DNA of 64,000 bases from Cellulomonas sp. WB94 (GTDB taxonomy: Bacteria; Actinomycetota; Actinomycetes; Actinomycetales; Cellulomonadaceae): assembly GCF_003115775.1 (NCBI RefSeq), contig NZ_QEES01000002.1:186001-250000 (forward strand), read 5' to 3'. Both the position numbers and the translations under genes were made by a program. Position 1 is the stretch's first letter. The number at the start of each line of letters is the position of its first letter. Shown piece after piece: positions 35,189 through 44,079 of this stretch. The notes beneath the pieces were generated by a model that did no database searches, was not told the origin of the DNA, and worked only from the letters and a program-made list of their open reading frames with translations.

Positions 35189-36313
35189 CTAGACCCGCTC
35201 GAGCAGGGTGAGCACCTCGAAGTGCGACGTCTGCGGGAACATGTCGAACAGGCGCGCGCGGCGCGGTGCGAGCGACGGCATCGCGGCGAGATCGCGGGCC
35301 AGAGAACCCGCATGGCAGCTGGAGTAGACGACCCGCTGCACGGACGACGACTCGAGCCAACGACAGAGGTCGTCGCTCAGCCCGCGTCGTGGCGGGTTGA
35401 CGATGACGAGCTCGGGCGCCTCGCTCGCCCCGAGCGCGAACGCGGTGGCGTCGCCGGTCTCGAACCTGACCTGTGACAGGCCGGCCTGACGTGCGCTCAG
35501 CTCGGCGCTCGCGACCGCCTCCCGGCTGGTCTCGATGCCGACCACCTCGCGTGCGGCGCCCCCGCAGTGCAGGGCGAACCCGCCGACACCGCAGTAGAGG
35601 TCCCAGATCGTCGCTGGCGCCTGCTCGGACACCCAGTCCGCGGCCTGACGGTACAGAGCCGCGGCGACGTCGGTGTTGGTCTGGAAGAAGCTCTGCGGGC
35701 GCAGGTACATGTCGATGCCGTTGACCCGCATCCGCAGGGTCTCCTGCTCGGTGAGGACGATCTCTCGCTCCCCCTCGACGATCGCCGTGTGCCCGGGGAG
35801 CAGGTTGACCGAGACGACTCTGAGCTGTGGCAGCGCTCGCAGCAGCGCGGGCAGGTGCTTGCGGATCCTGGCCACCGGCTCTTGCGACCGCAGCACGAGC
35901 CGCAGCATGAGCTCACCGTCCGGCGACTCGGTCACCAGCACGTTCTTGAGCTCCCCGGTCCGCCGGGGGATGTCGTACGGGGTCAGGTCGGCCACCGTGA
36001 TGAACTCCGCGACCAGAGGGAAGCACGCATGGATGCCCGGCGTGTACAGGCCGCAGTCGCGCAGGTCGACGCCCCGCGCCTCGGCGTCGAGAATGCCCAG
36101 GGTCGGGCTCCCGGCGGTTCCGCCCACGACCATCTTCGCCTTGTTCCGGAATTCCCTCTCCGGGCTCGCGACCGGGGAAATCCATTGCACGTCGGACCGG
36201 TCGCCGAGCGCATTCTCAGCCTGTGCCTGCTTGGCCGCGAGCTGCGCGCCATAAGGCTGCTCGATCAGAGCGCACGAACGGCAGCGCTCAGCGACGAAGT
36301 ACGAGCAGTGCAT
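35189..36313 (-). CDS. rlmC: 23S rRNA (uracil-5-)-methyltransferase RlmC/RumB
   Basis: A 374-residue SAM-dependent RNA methyltransferase of the RumA/RumB/TrmA family. N-terminal cysteines (MHCSYF, AERCRSC) fit the [4Fe-4S] cluster of RlmC, and the TRAM domain is absent, as in RumB. The SAM motif is DLYCGVGGFALHC, then IVNPPRRGL and the catalytic C333 in YSSCHAGSL. RlmC normally makes m5U747 in 23S rRNA. It is a single gene convergent with the PTS operon. Confidence 0.87.
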   Translation of the reverse strand: MHCSYFVAERCRSCALIEQPYGAQLAAKQAQAENALGDRSDVQWISPVASPEREFRNKAKMVVGGTAGSPTLGILDAEARGVDLRDCGLYTPGIHACFPLVAEFITVADLTPYDIPRRTGELKNVLVTESPDGELMLRLVLRSQEPVARIRKHLPALLRALPQLRVVSVNLLPGHTAIVEGEREIVLTEQETLRMRVNGIDMYLRPQSFFQTNTDVAAALYRQAADWVSEQAPATIWDLYCGVGGFALHCGGAAREVVGIETSREAVASAELSARQAGLSQVRFETGDATAFALGASEAPELVIVNPPRRGLSDDLCRWLESSSVQRVVYSSCHAGSLARDLAAMPSLAPRRARLFDMFPQTSHFEVLTLLERV

Positions 36314-36352
36314 GCGGGCGAGTCTAGGTGACCGTCGAGACGCCCCGACCGG

Positions 36353-36790
36353 TCAGCTGCCGCCGCTCCCGTCCGTGGTCATCCACGACGGTGGTGGTGG
36401 CGGTGGTGGCGGCGCGCTCGCCGGGGCTGCCGGGGGCATCGGCCCTTGTGGCGCTACGCCGCCGGGCGGCGGAGGCGGCGGGTAGCCCGGCTGCGCCCCG
36501 GAACCGGCCATCCCGGGCGCGGGAGGCGGCGCCGTGTGCAGCGCGAACGACCGGATCGAGCCGCGCGCCTCCAGGTCCTGCAGGGACGTCGTCACCCGCA
36601 GCCGGTCCTCAGGAGCACCCGGCCGGCCCGTCGCCTCGAGATACGCGAGGACGCCGAGGTCACGGAAGTACCGCTCGGCGTCGCCTCCGCCCGCGGCACC
36701 CGGTCCGCCCAGGCCCGAGCTCGCCAGTGCGGTGTCGGCCTTCGCCGCGAGGTCGCTCGCCGCAGCCTTCGCCTTGTCCAGGAAGCCCAT
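36353..36790 (-). CDS. Hypothetical protein with proline-rich C-terminus
   Basis: A 145-residue protein: an Ala/Lys-rich helix (MGFLDKAKAAASDLAAKADT), a short compact region with ERYFRDLGVLAYLEATGR, RVTTSLQDLEARGSIRSFAL resembling the short SHOCT-like/oligomerisation helices of similar actinobacterial proteins, and a C-terminal 50 residues dominated by proline and glycine. No signal peptide is seen. It is divergent from the AIM24 gene. I do not recognise a function. Confidence 0.7.
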   Translation of the reverse strand: MGFLDKAKAAASDLAAKADTALASSGLGGPGAAGGGDAERYFRDLGVLAYLEATGRPGAPEDRLRVTTSLQDLEARGSIRSFALHTAPPPAPGMAGSGAQPGYPPPPPPGGVAPQGPMPPAAPASAPPPPPPPPSWMTTDGSGGS

Positions 36791-36922
36791 GACTCCTCCT
36801 TCACGCGTTTCTGCGCGGAACTGCTCCCACCGGAAAGCCTACGCAGGTCCAAGCCGTCTCGCTAAGGTTTCGACAGGCCCCGGCCGCGGGACCGTCGGAC
36901 CTGTGCGAGGGGACAACCAGTC

Positions 36923-37651
36923 ATGACCATCCACGGATCGCTCTTTCACGACTTCCAGGAGAATGCCTCCCAGGACCCGTTCTCGCTCCAGGGCAAGAAG
37001 CTCCTGAAGATCCAGATGGGTTACGGCCCGGTCTGGGCCAAGACCGGTTCGATGGTGGCCTACCAGGGCGACGTCCGCTTCGAGAACAAGGGCGCGGGCG
37101 GGCTCAGCAAGATGCTCAAGTCGGCGGTCACGGGCGAGGGCGTCGACATGATGCAGTGCACCGGGCAGGGCGAGCTGTTCGTCGCCGACAACGCCGCCGA
37201 GGTGCAGATCCTCTACCTGGAGAACGACGCGCTGTCCATCAACGGCAACAACGTCCTGGCCTTCTCGTCCTCGATCGAGTGGGACATCCACCGCGTCCAG
37301 GCGCGGGGTGGCGCGATGGCGGGGGGCCTGTACAACGTGGCCCTGCGGGGCACGGGCTACGTCGCCATCACGACCGAGGGTGAGCCGGTCGCCCTCGACG
37401 TCGCGAGCGCACCGACGTTCGGGGACGCCCAGGCCGTCGTCCTGTGGACCGCGGGCGTGACCATGGACCTCCGGGTCGACACCGGCGGCCTCATGTCGAT
37501 GGTGCGCGGTGGCAGCGGCGAGACCTTCCAGATGGCGTTCGGCGGACAGGGCTACGTGCTGGTCCAGCCGAGCGAGTCGGTCGTCCGCGGCGGTCCCCAG
37601 TCCAGCAGCGGCAGCCGGAGCGGCGGTCTCGGGGGTCTGCTGGGCGGATGA
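36923..37651 (+). CDS. AIM24 family protein
   Basis: A 242-residue beta-rich protein of the AIM24/TRAP-like family: KLLKIQMGYGPVWAKTGSMVAYQGDVRFENKG in substance near the start, GQGELFVADNAAEVQILYLE in the middle, and a Gly/Ser tail. Bacterial members are soluble trimeric barrels of unknown role, often co-occurring with stress proteins. No signal peptide is seen. Confidence 0.85.
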   Translation: MTIHGSLFHDFQENASQDPFSLQGKKLLKIQMGYGPVWAKTGSMVAYQGDVRFENKGAGGLSKMLKSAVTGEGVDMMQCTGQGELFVADNAAEVQILYLENDALSINGNNVLAFSSSIEWDIHRVQARGGAMAGGLYNVALRGTGYVAITTEGEPVALDVASAPTFGDAQAVVLWTAGVTMDLRVDTGGLMSMVRGGSGETFQMAFGGQGYVLVQPSESVVRGGPQSSSGSRSGGLGGLLGG

Positions 37652-37653
37652 TC

Positions 37654-37676
37654 GGTGCGCCCGGGTGCACCGCACC
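37654..37676. terminator. Weak hairpin between AIM24 and MFS genes
   Basis: GGTGCG (37654-37659) pairs with CGCACC (37671-37676) over an 11-nt loop. It is short, but it is placed right after the AIM24 stop and before the convergent MFS stop. Confidence 0.35.
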
Positions 37677-37713
37677 CTCAGCCTCACGCGCAGCCCGTGG
37701 CCTGAACCGCAGC

Positions 37714-38952
37714 TCAGGCGACGGGCTGCTCGTCAGTGATCGCGATGTGTCGCAGCTGTCGCCAGATCAGGACCACGAACACCGCCGATCCGACGAAGGC
37801 GAACCAGAAGGGTGCGGTCACTCCCCAGCGCTCGGCCAGCGCCCCGCCGACGGCCGAGCCGATGACGAGTCCGCCGAAGACCCCGACGAGGTTCACGCTG
37901 CCGACCCGCCCCTGCAGCTCGGTCGGGACGGCTCGCTGCCGGACCGTGATCGACGTCGTCCCCCAGACGAACGCGTGCGCGCCGAACACGAAGAAGACTG
38001 GGAGGGCGACCGCCGGCCGCGTCGTCACGGCGAGGGCCAGGTGCGTCAGCGTCTCGACGACCAAGCCGATGCGCATCAGGTTGCCGAGGCTGACCCGCCT
38101 CGTGATCCAGCCGTACGACGCGGTGCCGACCAGACCGCCCAGGGCGCCGACGGTGGAGAGGAGCCCGAACCCGAGCGCACCCATCCCCAACCGCTGGGTG
38201 GCGTACAGCACCAGCACGGACCAGGCCGCCCCGAACGTGATGTTGAACGTGAAGATCGTGAGCACGAGCGTGCGGACCGCGGCGTGGTGCCGTACCCATC
38301 GGACGCCCTCGGCGATGTCCTGGCGGATGTGCGATTCCTCGCCCGCAGCCCGCCGGTGCGGTGGCAGGACGATGCGGGAGATCGTCACCGCGCCGAAGGC
38401 GACGACGAACCCCTGGGTGGCGAACGGCAACGCCGCGCCCACCGCGAACAACAAGGCCCCGAGCGGTGGCCCGGCCAGCTGGTTGACGGTGATGAAGCCC
38501 GTCTGGAGCCGTGCGTTGGCGATGGCGAGGTCCTCGCGCGCGACCAGCATGGGCAGCAGCGTCTGAGAGGCGTTGTCGGCGAACACCTCGGCGGTGCCGA
38601 GCACGAACAACGCGACCAGGACGACGACGATCGACACGCGGTTCGTGGCCACGGCGAGCGCGAGGACCGCCAGGACGGCTGCCCGGACCGCGTCGACCGT
38701 CACCACGATGAGCCGACGGTCGAGCCTGTCGGTCAGTGCGCCCGCGAACAGCCCGAAGATCAACGGCGGCAGCCACTGGACGGTCGCTGCGAGCGCGACG
38801 AGCGCGGGGCTCCGGGTCAACGAGGCGACGACGAGCGGACCGGCCGCTATCGCGATCCCGTCTCCGAGGTTGCTGACCCATGACGACGCGAGCAGCCACC
38901 GGAACCCGCGGCCGAGGCGTTCGGGCGCCACGGTCTCGAGAAGTCGGTTCAC
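37714..38952 (-). CDS. MFS transporter (EntS/DUF894-like drug or siderophore exporter)
   Basis: A 412-residue transporter with about 12 hydrophobic helices. SNLGDGIAIAAGPLVVASLT in TM1 and GALTDRLDRRLI in the TM2-3 loop are typical of the EntS/MefA-like MFS branch, which exports drugs or siderophores. A cytosolic loop rich in Arg/Glu lies at about residues 190-215. The substrate is not readable. It is monocistronic and convergent with AIM24. Confidence 0.85.
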   Translation of the reverse strand: MNRLLETVAPERLGRGFRWLLASSWVSNLGDGIAIAAGPLVVASLTRSPALVALAATVQWLPPLIFGLFAGALTDRLDRRLIVVTVDAVRAAVLAVLALAVATNRVSIVVVLVALFVLGTAEVFADNASQTLLPMLVAREDLAIANARLQTGFITVNQLAGPPLGALLFAVGAALPFATQGFVVAFGAVTISRIVLPPHRRAAGEESHIRQDIAEGVRWVRHHAAVRTLVLTIFTFNITFGAAWSVLVLYATQRLGMGALGFGLLSTVGALGGLVGTASYGWITRRVSLGNLMRIGLVVETLTHLALAVTTRPAVALPVFFVFGAHAFVWGTTSITVRQRAVPTELQGRVGSVNLVGVFGGLVIGSAVGGALAERWGVTAPFWFAFVGSAVFVVLIWRQLRHIAITDEQPVA

Positions 38953-38992
38953 AACGGCCAGATCGTATCGGTGCCCGGCCCGCGGGTCGGGA

Positions 38993-40777
38993 TCAGCCGA
39001 ACGTCGAGTCGCTCACGTGGGCGTCGTCGAACGTCGCCGGACCCAGGCTCGCGCCCACGAAGCTCGAGGCAGTGACCGTCGCGTCCGTGAAGATCGCTCC
39101 GGTCAGCACGGCGCGGTCGAACGACGTGCCCGAGATCACGGCCCCGTTGAGCTTGGTGCCGGTGAGCTTGGCGCCGCTCAGGTCGAGCATCGTCAGCGTC
39201 GCCCCGGTCAGGTCCGCCGCCACGAGGTTCGCGCCCGCGAGGTCGCCCGTCAGAGTCCGACCCGCCAGGTCGCATCCGGACAGGTCGGCGCCCGCGAGCG
39301 CCATGTCACCGGCCTGGGCCCGGGCGCACGGGGTCGCGACGGGCAGGGAGGTCGGCGCGGTGCTGGGCGGGGGTGACGTCGGTCCGGTCGACGACGACGC
39401 AACGGCCGAGGGCGCCGCGCCGACGGGCGGCAGCGTCTCTCCCGGCGGCGTCGTCCCTCGCGGCGACCGTGGTTGCGCAGGCGACAGCGCATCTCCGGTC
39501 GGCGTCGCCACGTCGGGCGCGCTCGTCGCTCCGGCTGCCTGGGCCGGGTTGACGGGCGTGGCGGCCGACGACGGCTCGACGGAACGGGTGGCCACGACTC
39601 CGGAGGGACCGTCGGCGGACGCCGTTGCGGGGGCGGCGTCCGTCGCCAGGCCGGTCGCCGCGAGCACGACCCCGAGGATCCCAGCGAACCCAGCCGCCAC
39701 GACAGTTGTGACCGCCGTCGTCGCACCGGACGCCACGGATGCCACGTTCGACAGCGGCGTCGACCCGAGGCCGGGCAGCGCCGACAGGACCGACGCCGGT
39801 CCGGCGACGACTCTCAGCCGGCCGAGACCGACCGCCAGGAAGGCCCGCACGACGTCGGGGTCGAACTGTGCGCCCGAGCACCGCGCGAGCTCTTCGCGGG
39901 CGGCTGCCGGGGTCAGCGGCTGCTTGTAGGCCCGGGCGGACGTGATCGCGTCGTAGGCATCGGCCACCGCCACGATCCGAGCCCCGCGGCTGATCGCGGT
40001 GCCGGCCAGGCCGCGTGGGTACCCACCGCCGTCCCAACGCTCGTGGTGCTGGCCGACGGCCAGCACCCAGTCGCCGAGCCACCCGGCCAACGGCCTCGTC
40101 AGCTCCATGCCGGCCGCGGGGTGCGTCGCGAGGACGTCCCACTCGTCGACGGTCGGGAGGCCGGCCTTGTTGAGGAGCTCCGGGTCGAGGTGGAGCTTGC
40201 CGACATCATGCAGCAGGGCTGCCCAGCTCAGCTTGGCGGAGTCGCGCGCGGACAGACCGAGCTCCCTGGCGATGAGGGCCGAGTAGGCCTGGACGCGCTC
40301 GGAGTGCCCCCGGGTGCTGTCGTCGTGCTCACTGATGTCGGAGACCAGGTCAAGGAGGAGGGCAGCGTGCTGGTGCTCACCGTCGAGATCCTCGTCGCGA
40401 CCGCGCTTCGCGGTGACGCGCTCGTGGAGCACCTGCGGGGAGTAGCGACGGCTCGCGACGGCGAACCGTGACGGAGCCCGGTCGGGGAAGTAGGCGGTCA
40501 GCCGCAGCAGCGCGCTCAAGGGCAGGAGGCGCCTGCACGCGCGACCCGCAACGATCAGCAGCACTGTCGACAGGGCGATCTCCAGGCCGAGCCACACCCA
40601 GATGTTCCAGCCCAGGCGGCTGGCCGGCACCCAGCGTGCCGCGGCCAGGCCGAACGCGATCGCGCCGAGCGGAGGAAGGGTGACGACAAGAGCCCGGACG
40701 CACACGGCCAGGACCGGATGCGGCTTCCACTGGCCGAGCGCGGCGTCGTCGTAGTTCTGCGTTGGACCTGACGACAT
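38993..40777 (-). CDS. Membrane HD-GYP phosphodiesterase-like protein with extracytoplasmic pentapeptide repeats
   Basis: A 594-residue protein with an uncommon order of domains: TM1 (about 24-48), TM2 (59-78), a cytosolic HD-GYP domain (about 135-320), TM3 (355-378), a Pro/Ser/Thr/Ala-rich linker (380-483), then pentapeptide repeats (488-594) of the ADLSG, ANLVA, ADLTG, AKLTG type. HD-GYP residues are present: HD at 190-191, HH at 244-245 and GYP at 252-254 (HHERWDGGGYPRG), plus H151. HD-GYP domains degrade cyclic di-GMP or related dinucleotides. By topology the repeats would face outside, linked through the membrane to the enzyme. An inner role for the linker cannot be excluded. Confidence 0.87.
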   Translation of the reverse strand: MSSGPTQNYDDAALGQWKPHPVLAVCVRALVVTLPPLGAIAFGLAAARWVPASRLGWNIWVWLGLEIALSTVLLIVAGRACRRLLPLSALLRLTAYFPDRAPSRFAVASRRYSPQVLHERVTAKRGRDEDLDGEHQHAALLLDLVSDISEHDDSTRGHSERVQAYSALIARELGLSARDSAKLSWAALLHDVGKLHLDPELLNKAGLPTVDEWDVLATHPAAGMELTRPLAGWLGDWVLAVGQHHERWDGGGYPRGLAGTAISRGARIVAVADAYDAITSARAYKQPLTPAAAREELARCSGAQFDPDVVRAFLAVGLGRLRVVAGPASVLSALPGLGSTPLSNVASVASGATTAVTTVVAAGFAGILGVVLAATGLATDAAPATASADGPSGVVATRSVEPSSAATPVNPAQAAGATSAPDVATPTGDALSPAQPRSPRGTTPPGETLPPVGAAPSAVASSSTGPTSPPPSTAPTSLPVATPCARAQAGDMALAGADLSGCDLAGRTLTGDLAGANLVAADLTGATLTMLDLSGAKLTGTKLNGAVISGTSFDRAVLTGAIFTDATVTASSFVGASLGPATFDDAHVSDSTFG

Positions 40778-40842
40778 ACCGCCTTATCGGCTGATCAGGG
40801 GCTGTCCTGAACGTTGCCCACCCCCCGACAAGGCCAGCGTCG

Positions 40843-42531
40843 TCAGAGCGAGGGCAGGACCTGCGCGCGCACCTGCTTGCGCAGGATCTTCCCGAGCATC
40901 GAGCGTGGGGTGTCCTCGATCTGCACGATCCGGCGCGGGACCTTGTAGGCCGCGAGCTGGGCGCGGCAGTGGGCCCTCAGCGCCTCCTCGTCGAGCGGGG
41001 AGCCTGGTTCGAGCTCGACCGCGGCCACGACCATCTCGCCACCGCGCTCGAGCGGCTTGCCGAAGACGGCGGCGTCGACGACGGACGGGTGCATGCGCAG
41101 CACGGCCTCGACCTCCGAGGGCGCGACGTTGAAGCCGCCGGTGATGATCAGCTCCTTGACGCGGTCCACGATCGTGGTGAACCCGTCGGCGTCGACGGTC
41201 ACGACGTCGCCGGTGCGCAACCAGCCGTCGGGCAGCAGGGACTTCGCGGTCTCCTCGGGGTTGTTCCAGTACCCCTGGAACACCTGGGGACCCTTCAGCA
41301 GCAGCTCGCCCGGTTCGCCCTGGGCGACCTCGACGGTGGGGTCGTCCTGGTTGACGACCTTCATCAGGGTCGACGGGAACGGCACGCCGATCGTGCCGGT
41401 ACGGCGCGTCGGGTGGAACGGGTTGCCGAGAGCGACCGGGGAGGACTCGGTCATGCCGTAGCCCTCGACGAGCAGCCCGCCCGACATCGACTCCCACAGC
41501 TCCACGACGTGGTCGGGGAGGTTCATCGCGCCGGAGATGCAGAACTTGCACGACTTCAGGGAGATGCCCCGCTGCTTCGCGGCCATCGCGGTGCGCTCGT
41601 AGATCGGCGGGACCGCGCAGTACACCGTCGCGGGCGACTTCTTCATGGCGTCGAGGATCATGTCGGGGTCGAACTTGGGGAAGAGAACGAGCAGCGCCTG
41701 CTTGCGGATGCCGTACGTCAGGTAGAGCGTCATGCCGAAGGCATGGAACATCGGGAGGATCGCGTAGAAGATCTCCTTGCGGTACTCCGCACCGTGCATC
41801 CAGGCCTCGCCCTGAAGGGCGTTGGAGTACAGGTTGTAGTGCGTGAGCATGGCCCCCTTGGGGTTGCCGGTGGTCCCCGAGGTGTACTGGATGGCGGCCA
41901 GGTCGTCGACCGATGGACGCGGGTGCTCGGTGTCGATACGACCGTGGCTCAGCAGCTTCTCCCACGGGATCGTCCCGGGCGCCGGCCCGGTGAGCGCCTC
42001 ACGCGACTCGCGCAGGCTCCGCACCGGTAGGTGCAGGGCGAGGCGCTTGACCGTCGGGAACGCCCTGAGCAGGTTGACCGAGACGATGTGGTCGATCGCG
42101 ACGTCGGCCGGGAAGGCACGGACGGCCGCGACCGACTTGTCCCAGGCGATCACCACGCGGGCCTGGTGGTCCTCGAACTGGTGGCGCAGCTCGCGCGACG
42201 TGTACAGCGGGTTGTGCTCCACGACGACGGCACCGAGGCGCAGCACGGCGTAGAAGGCGACGACGTGCTGGGGGCAGTTCGGCAGGATGAGCGCCACGCG
42301 GTCACCCGCGCGCACCCCGAGGCCGCGCAGCCCCTCGGCCGCCCGGTCGATCTGGTCGCCCAGCTCGGTGTACGTCGTGCGACGCCCGAAGAACTCCAGG
42401 GCCGGGTGGTTGCCCGCCTCGACCACAGACTTCTCCACCATCGCGACGAGCGACTGCGTCGGGAGGTCGATCTCGGCCGGCACACCCGGCTGGTAGTTCT
42501 TGACCCAGGGCTGCTGGTCGGTGTTCGCCAT
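40843..42531 (-). CDS. fadD: Long-chain fatty-acid-CoA ligase (FadD type)
   Basis: A 562-residue adenylating enzyme. ATP loop YTSGTTGNPKG, VEGYGMTESSPV core, GWLRTGDVVTVDADGF, the FACS-type hinge DRVKELIITGGFNVAPSEVE and the C-terminal catalytic lysine in SMLGKILRK are all present. The start at ATG 42531 matches the usual N-terminus (MANTDQQPWVKNYQPGVPAEID in substance), with AGGA 8 nt upstream. It activates long-chain fatty acids for beta-oxidation or lipid synthesis. It is monocistronic. Confidence 0.9.
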   Translation of the reverse strand: MANTDQQPWVKNYQPGVPAEIDLPTQSLVAMVEKSVVEAGNHPALEFFGRRTTYTELGDQIDRAAEGLRGLGVRAGDRVALILPNCPQHVVAFYAVLRLGAVVVEHNPLYTSRELRHQFEDHQARVVIAWDKSVAAVRAFPADVAIDHIVSVNLLRAFPTVKRLALHLPVRSLRESREALTGPAPGTIPWEKLLSHGRIDTEHPRPSVDDLAAIQYTSGTTGNPKGAMLTHYNLYSNALQGEAWMHGAEYRKEIFYAILPMFHAFGMTLYLTYGIRKQALLVLFPKFDPDMILDAMKKSPATVYCAVPPIYERTAMAAKQRGISLKSCKFCISGAMNLPDHVVELWESMSGGLLVEGYGMTESSPVALGNPFHPTRRTGTIGVPFPSTLMKVVNQDDPTVEVAQGEPGELLLKGPQVFQGYWNNPEETAKSLLPDGWLRTGDVVTVDADGFTTIVDRVKELIITGGFNVAPSEVEAVLRMHPSVVDAAVFGKPLERGGEMVVAAVELEPGSPLDEEALRAHCRAQLAAYKVPRRIVQIEDTPRSMLGKILRKQVRAQVLPSL

Positions 42532-42583
42532 GGGGACATCCTGCCGTGAACATGCCGCCCGCACGGCACAACGCTGCGGAGCG

Positions 42584-43381
42584 TCAGCCCGGTGCCACGG
42601 GGACACCCGCCGCAGCCTCGCGGGCGATGAACGCGTTCAGCTCGGCGATCGTCGTCATGATCGGCGACGGGAAGACCACTGTCGTGTTCTTGTCGACGCC
42701 GATCTCGACCAGGCTCTGCAGGTTGCGCAGCTGCAACGCAAGCGGGTGGGCCATCATGACGTCCGAGGCCTCCCCGAGCGCTGCTGCGGCGAGGTGCTCA
42801 CCCTCGGCGTTGATGATCTTCGCCCGCTTCTCCCGTTCGGCCTCGGCCTGCTTGGCCATGGCCCGCTTCATGCTGTCGGGGAGCTGGATGTCCTTCAGCT
42901 CGACCAGGGTGACCTCGACGCCCCAGGCGAGCGTGATGACGTCGAGGTTCTCGCGGATGTCGAGGTTGATCCGGTCGGTCTCGGACAACGTCTCGTCGAG
43001 GGTGTGCTGACCGACGACCTTGCGCAGCGTGGTCTGGGCGATCTGGTCGATGGCCGCGCTCACGTTCTCGATCGCGACGACCGACTTCACCGGGTCGATC
43101 ACGCGGAAGTAGGCGACCGCGGCCACCCCGACGCTGACGTTGTCCCGGGTGATGATGCCCTGGGACTGGATCGGCAGCGTGACGATCCGCAGCGACACCC
43201 GATGGAGCACGTCGACCACCGGGATGATCAGCCGAAAACCTGGTTCGAGCGTGCGTTGCACCCGACCGAACCGGAACAGGACACCCCGCTCGTACTGCTT
43301 GATGATCCGCACCGCCATCGCGAAGACCAGCAGGACGAGGGCGAGGACACCACCCCAGATGTACACCGCGGCCACCTCCAC
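42584..43381 (-). CDS. Slipin/stomatin-like SPFH domain protein
   Basis: A 265-residue membrane-associated protein: an N-terminal hydrophobic hairpin (about residues 5-27), an SPFH domain (KQYERGVLFRFGRVQRTLEPG, QGIITRDNVSVGVAAVAYF) and a coiled-coil C-terminus (AMAKQAEAEREKRAKIINAEGE). These proteins form membrane microdomain scaffolds. Slipins are often paired with a NfeD protease partner, but none is encoded next to it here. Confidence 0.9.
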   Translation of the reverse strand: MEVAAVYIWGGVLALVLLVFAMAVRIIKQYERGVLFRFGRVQRTLEPGFRLIIPVVDVLHRVSLRIVTLPIQSQGIITRDNVSVGVAAVAYFRVIDPVKSVVAIENVSAAIDQIAQTTLRKVVGQHTLDETLSETDRINLDIRENLDVITLAWGVEVTLVELKDIQLPDSMKRAMAKQAEAEREKRAKIINAEGEHLAAAALGEASDVMMAHPLALQLRNLQSLVEIGVDKNTTVVFPSPIMTTIAELNAFIAREAAAGVPVAPG

Positions 43382-43431
43382 TTCTTATCGTCCACCTTCG
43401 GCCCGAACCTGCAGCGGCAGGCCGTGTGCCG

Positions 43432-43463
43432 GTCAGTCGTCGTGCTCGTCAGTCGTCGTGCTC
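43432..43463. repeat. Perfect 16-bp tandem duplication at the end of the secreted-protein gene
   Basis: GTCAGTCGTCGTGCTC occurs at 43432-43447 and again at 43448-43463 without mismatch. The gene's stop codon (43451-43449) lies in the second copy, and the first copy contributes a matching downstream stop in another phase. It looks like a recent slippage event. Confidence 0.9.
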
Positions 43464-43973
43464 GGCGTGGGATCGCTTGTCCGCGGTCGTCGAGGCGATG
43501 TAGACGGCCCTGTTCGCGGCGGGCTGGATCAGCACGACGGGATCGTCGCAGTGGCGCGGGACCGCGATCACGTCGTGCGTCGAGCCGTCGCCGGCGGTGC
43601 TCAGCGCGAAGGGCGTGGTCGACGCGGCCACCTGCTGGTCGCACACCAACGTGGCTACCACAGAGGCGATCGGGTTGACGCCGGTGCCGCGCGGCGGCGG
43701 GATCACCAGGCCGCGAATCTGCACCGTGATGTTGCCGTTGTCGCGCACGCGAACGCGGCTCGGCCCGTTGACCCACGGCGCCGCGCCGGGGTTGATGCCC
43801 GCAACCGCCGGGCTGTCGGGAGCGGGCATGCTTCCGACGAGCCGGGCATTCAGCAGGATGTGACCGCCGTGCGGAGTCCCGTCGGCGAACGCCGGGGAGG
43901 CAGCGAAGCCCCCCAGGGCGAGCGCCAGGGCTGCCGAGGTCGTCAGGGCACGGATCGTTCGAGACGTGCGCAT
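43449..43973 (-). CDS. Secreted hypothetical protein
   Basis: A 174-residue protein with a clear Sec signal peptide (basic MRTSRTIR, hydrophobic core, ASPAFADG cleavage region at about residue 30). The mature part is beta-rich with one disulfide-capable cysteine pair (VCDQQ, RHCDD) and ends in HAEHDD. It has no recognised domain. Its 3' end coincides with a 16-bp tandem duplication. It lies between the slipin gene and the HTH/Clp-N operon on the same strand. Confidence 0.75.
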   Translation of the reverse strand: MRTSRTIRALTTSAALALALGGFAASPAFADGTPHGGHILLNARLVGSMPAPDSPAVAGINPGAAPWVNGPSRVRVRDNGNITVQIRGLVIPPPRGTGVNPIASVVATLVCDQQVAASTTPFALSTAGDGSTHDVIAVPRHCDDPVVLIQPAANRAVYIASTTADKRSHAEHDD

Positions 43974-44079
43974 GGACTGCTCCTTCTCGCGACGCTGCGA
44001 GGACCATCGGAAGCGCGGCCCCCGTCACCCTGAGACACGACCCACGCGCGCATTTGGTTCAGTGGGCTCACGGTCTGGG

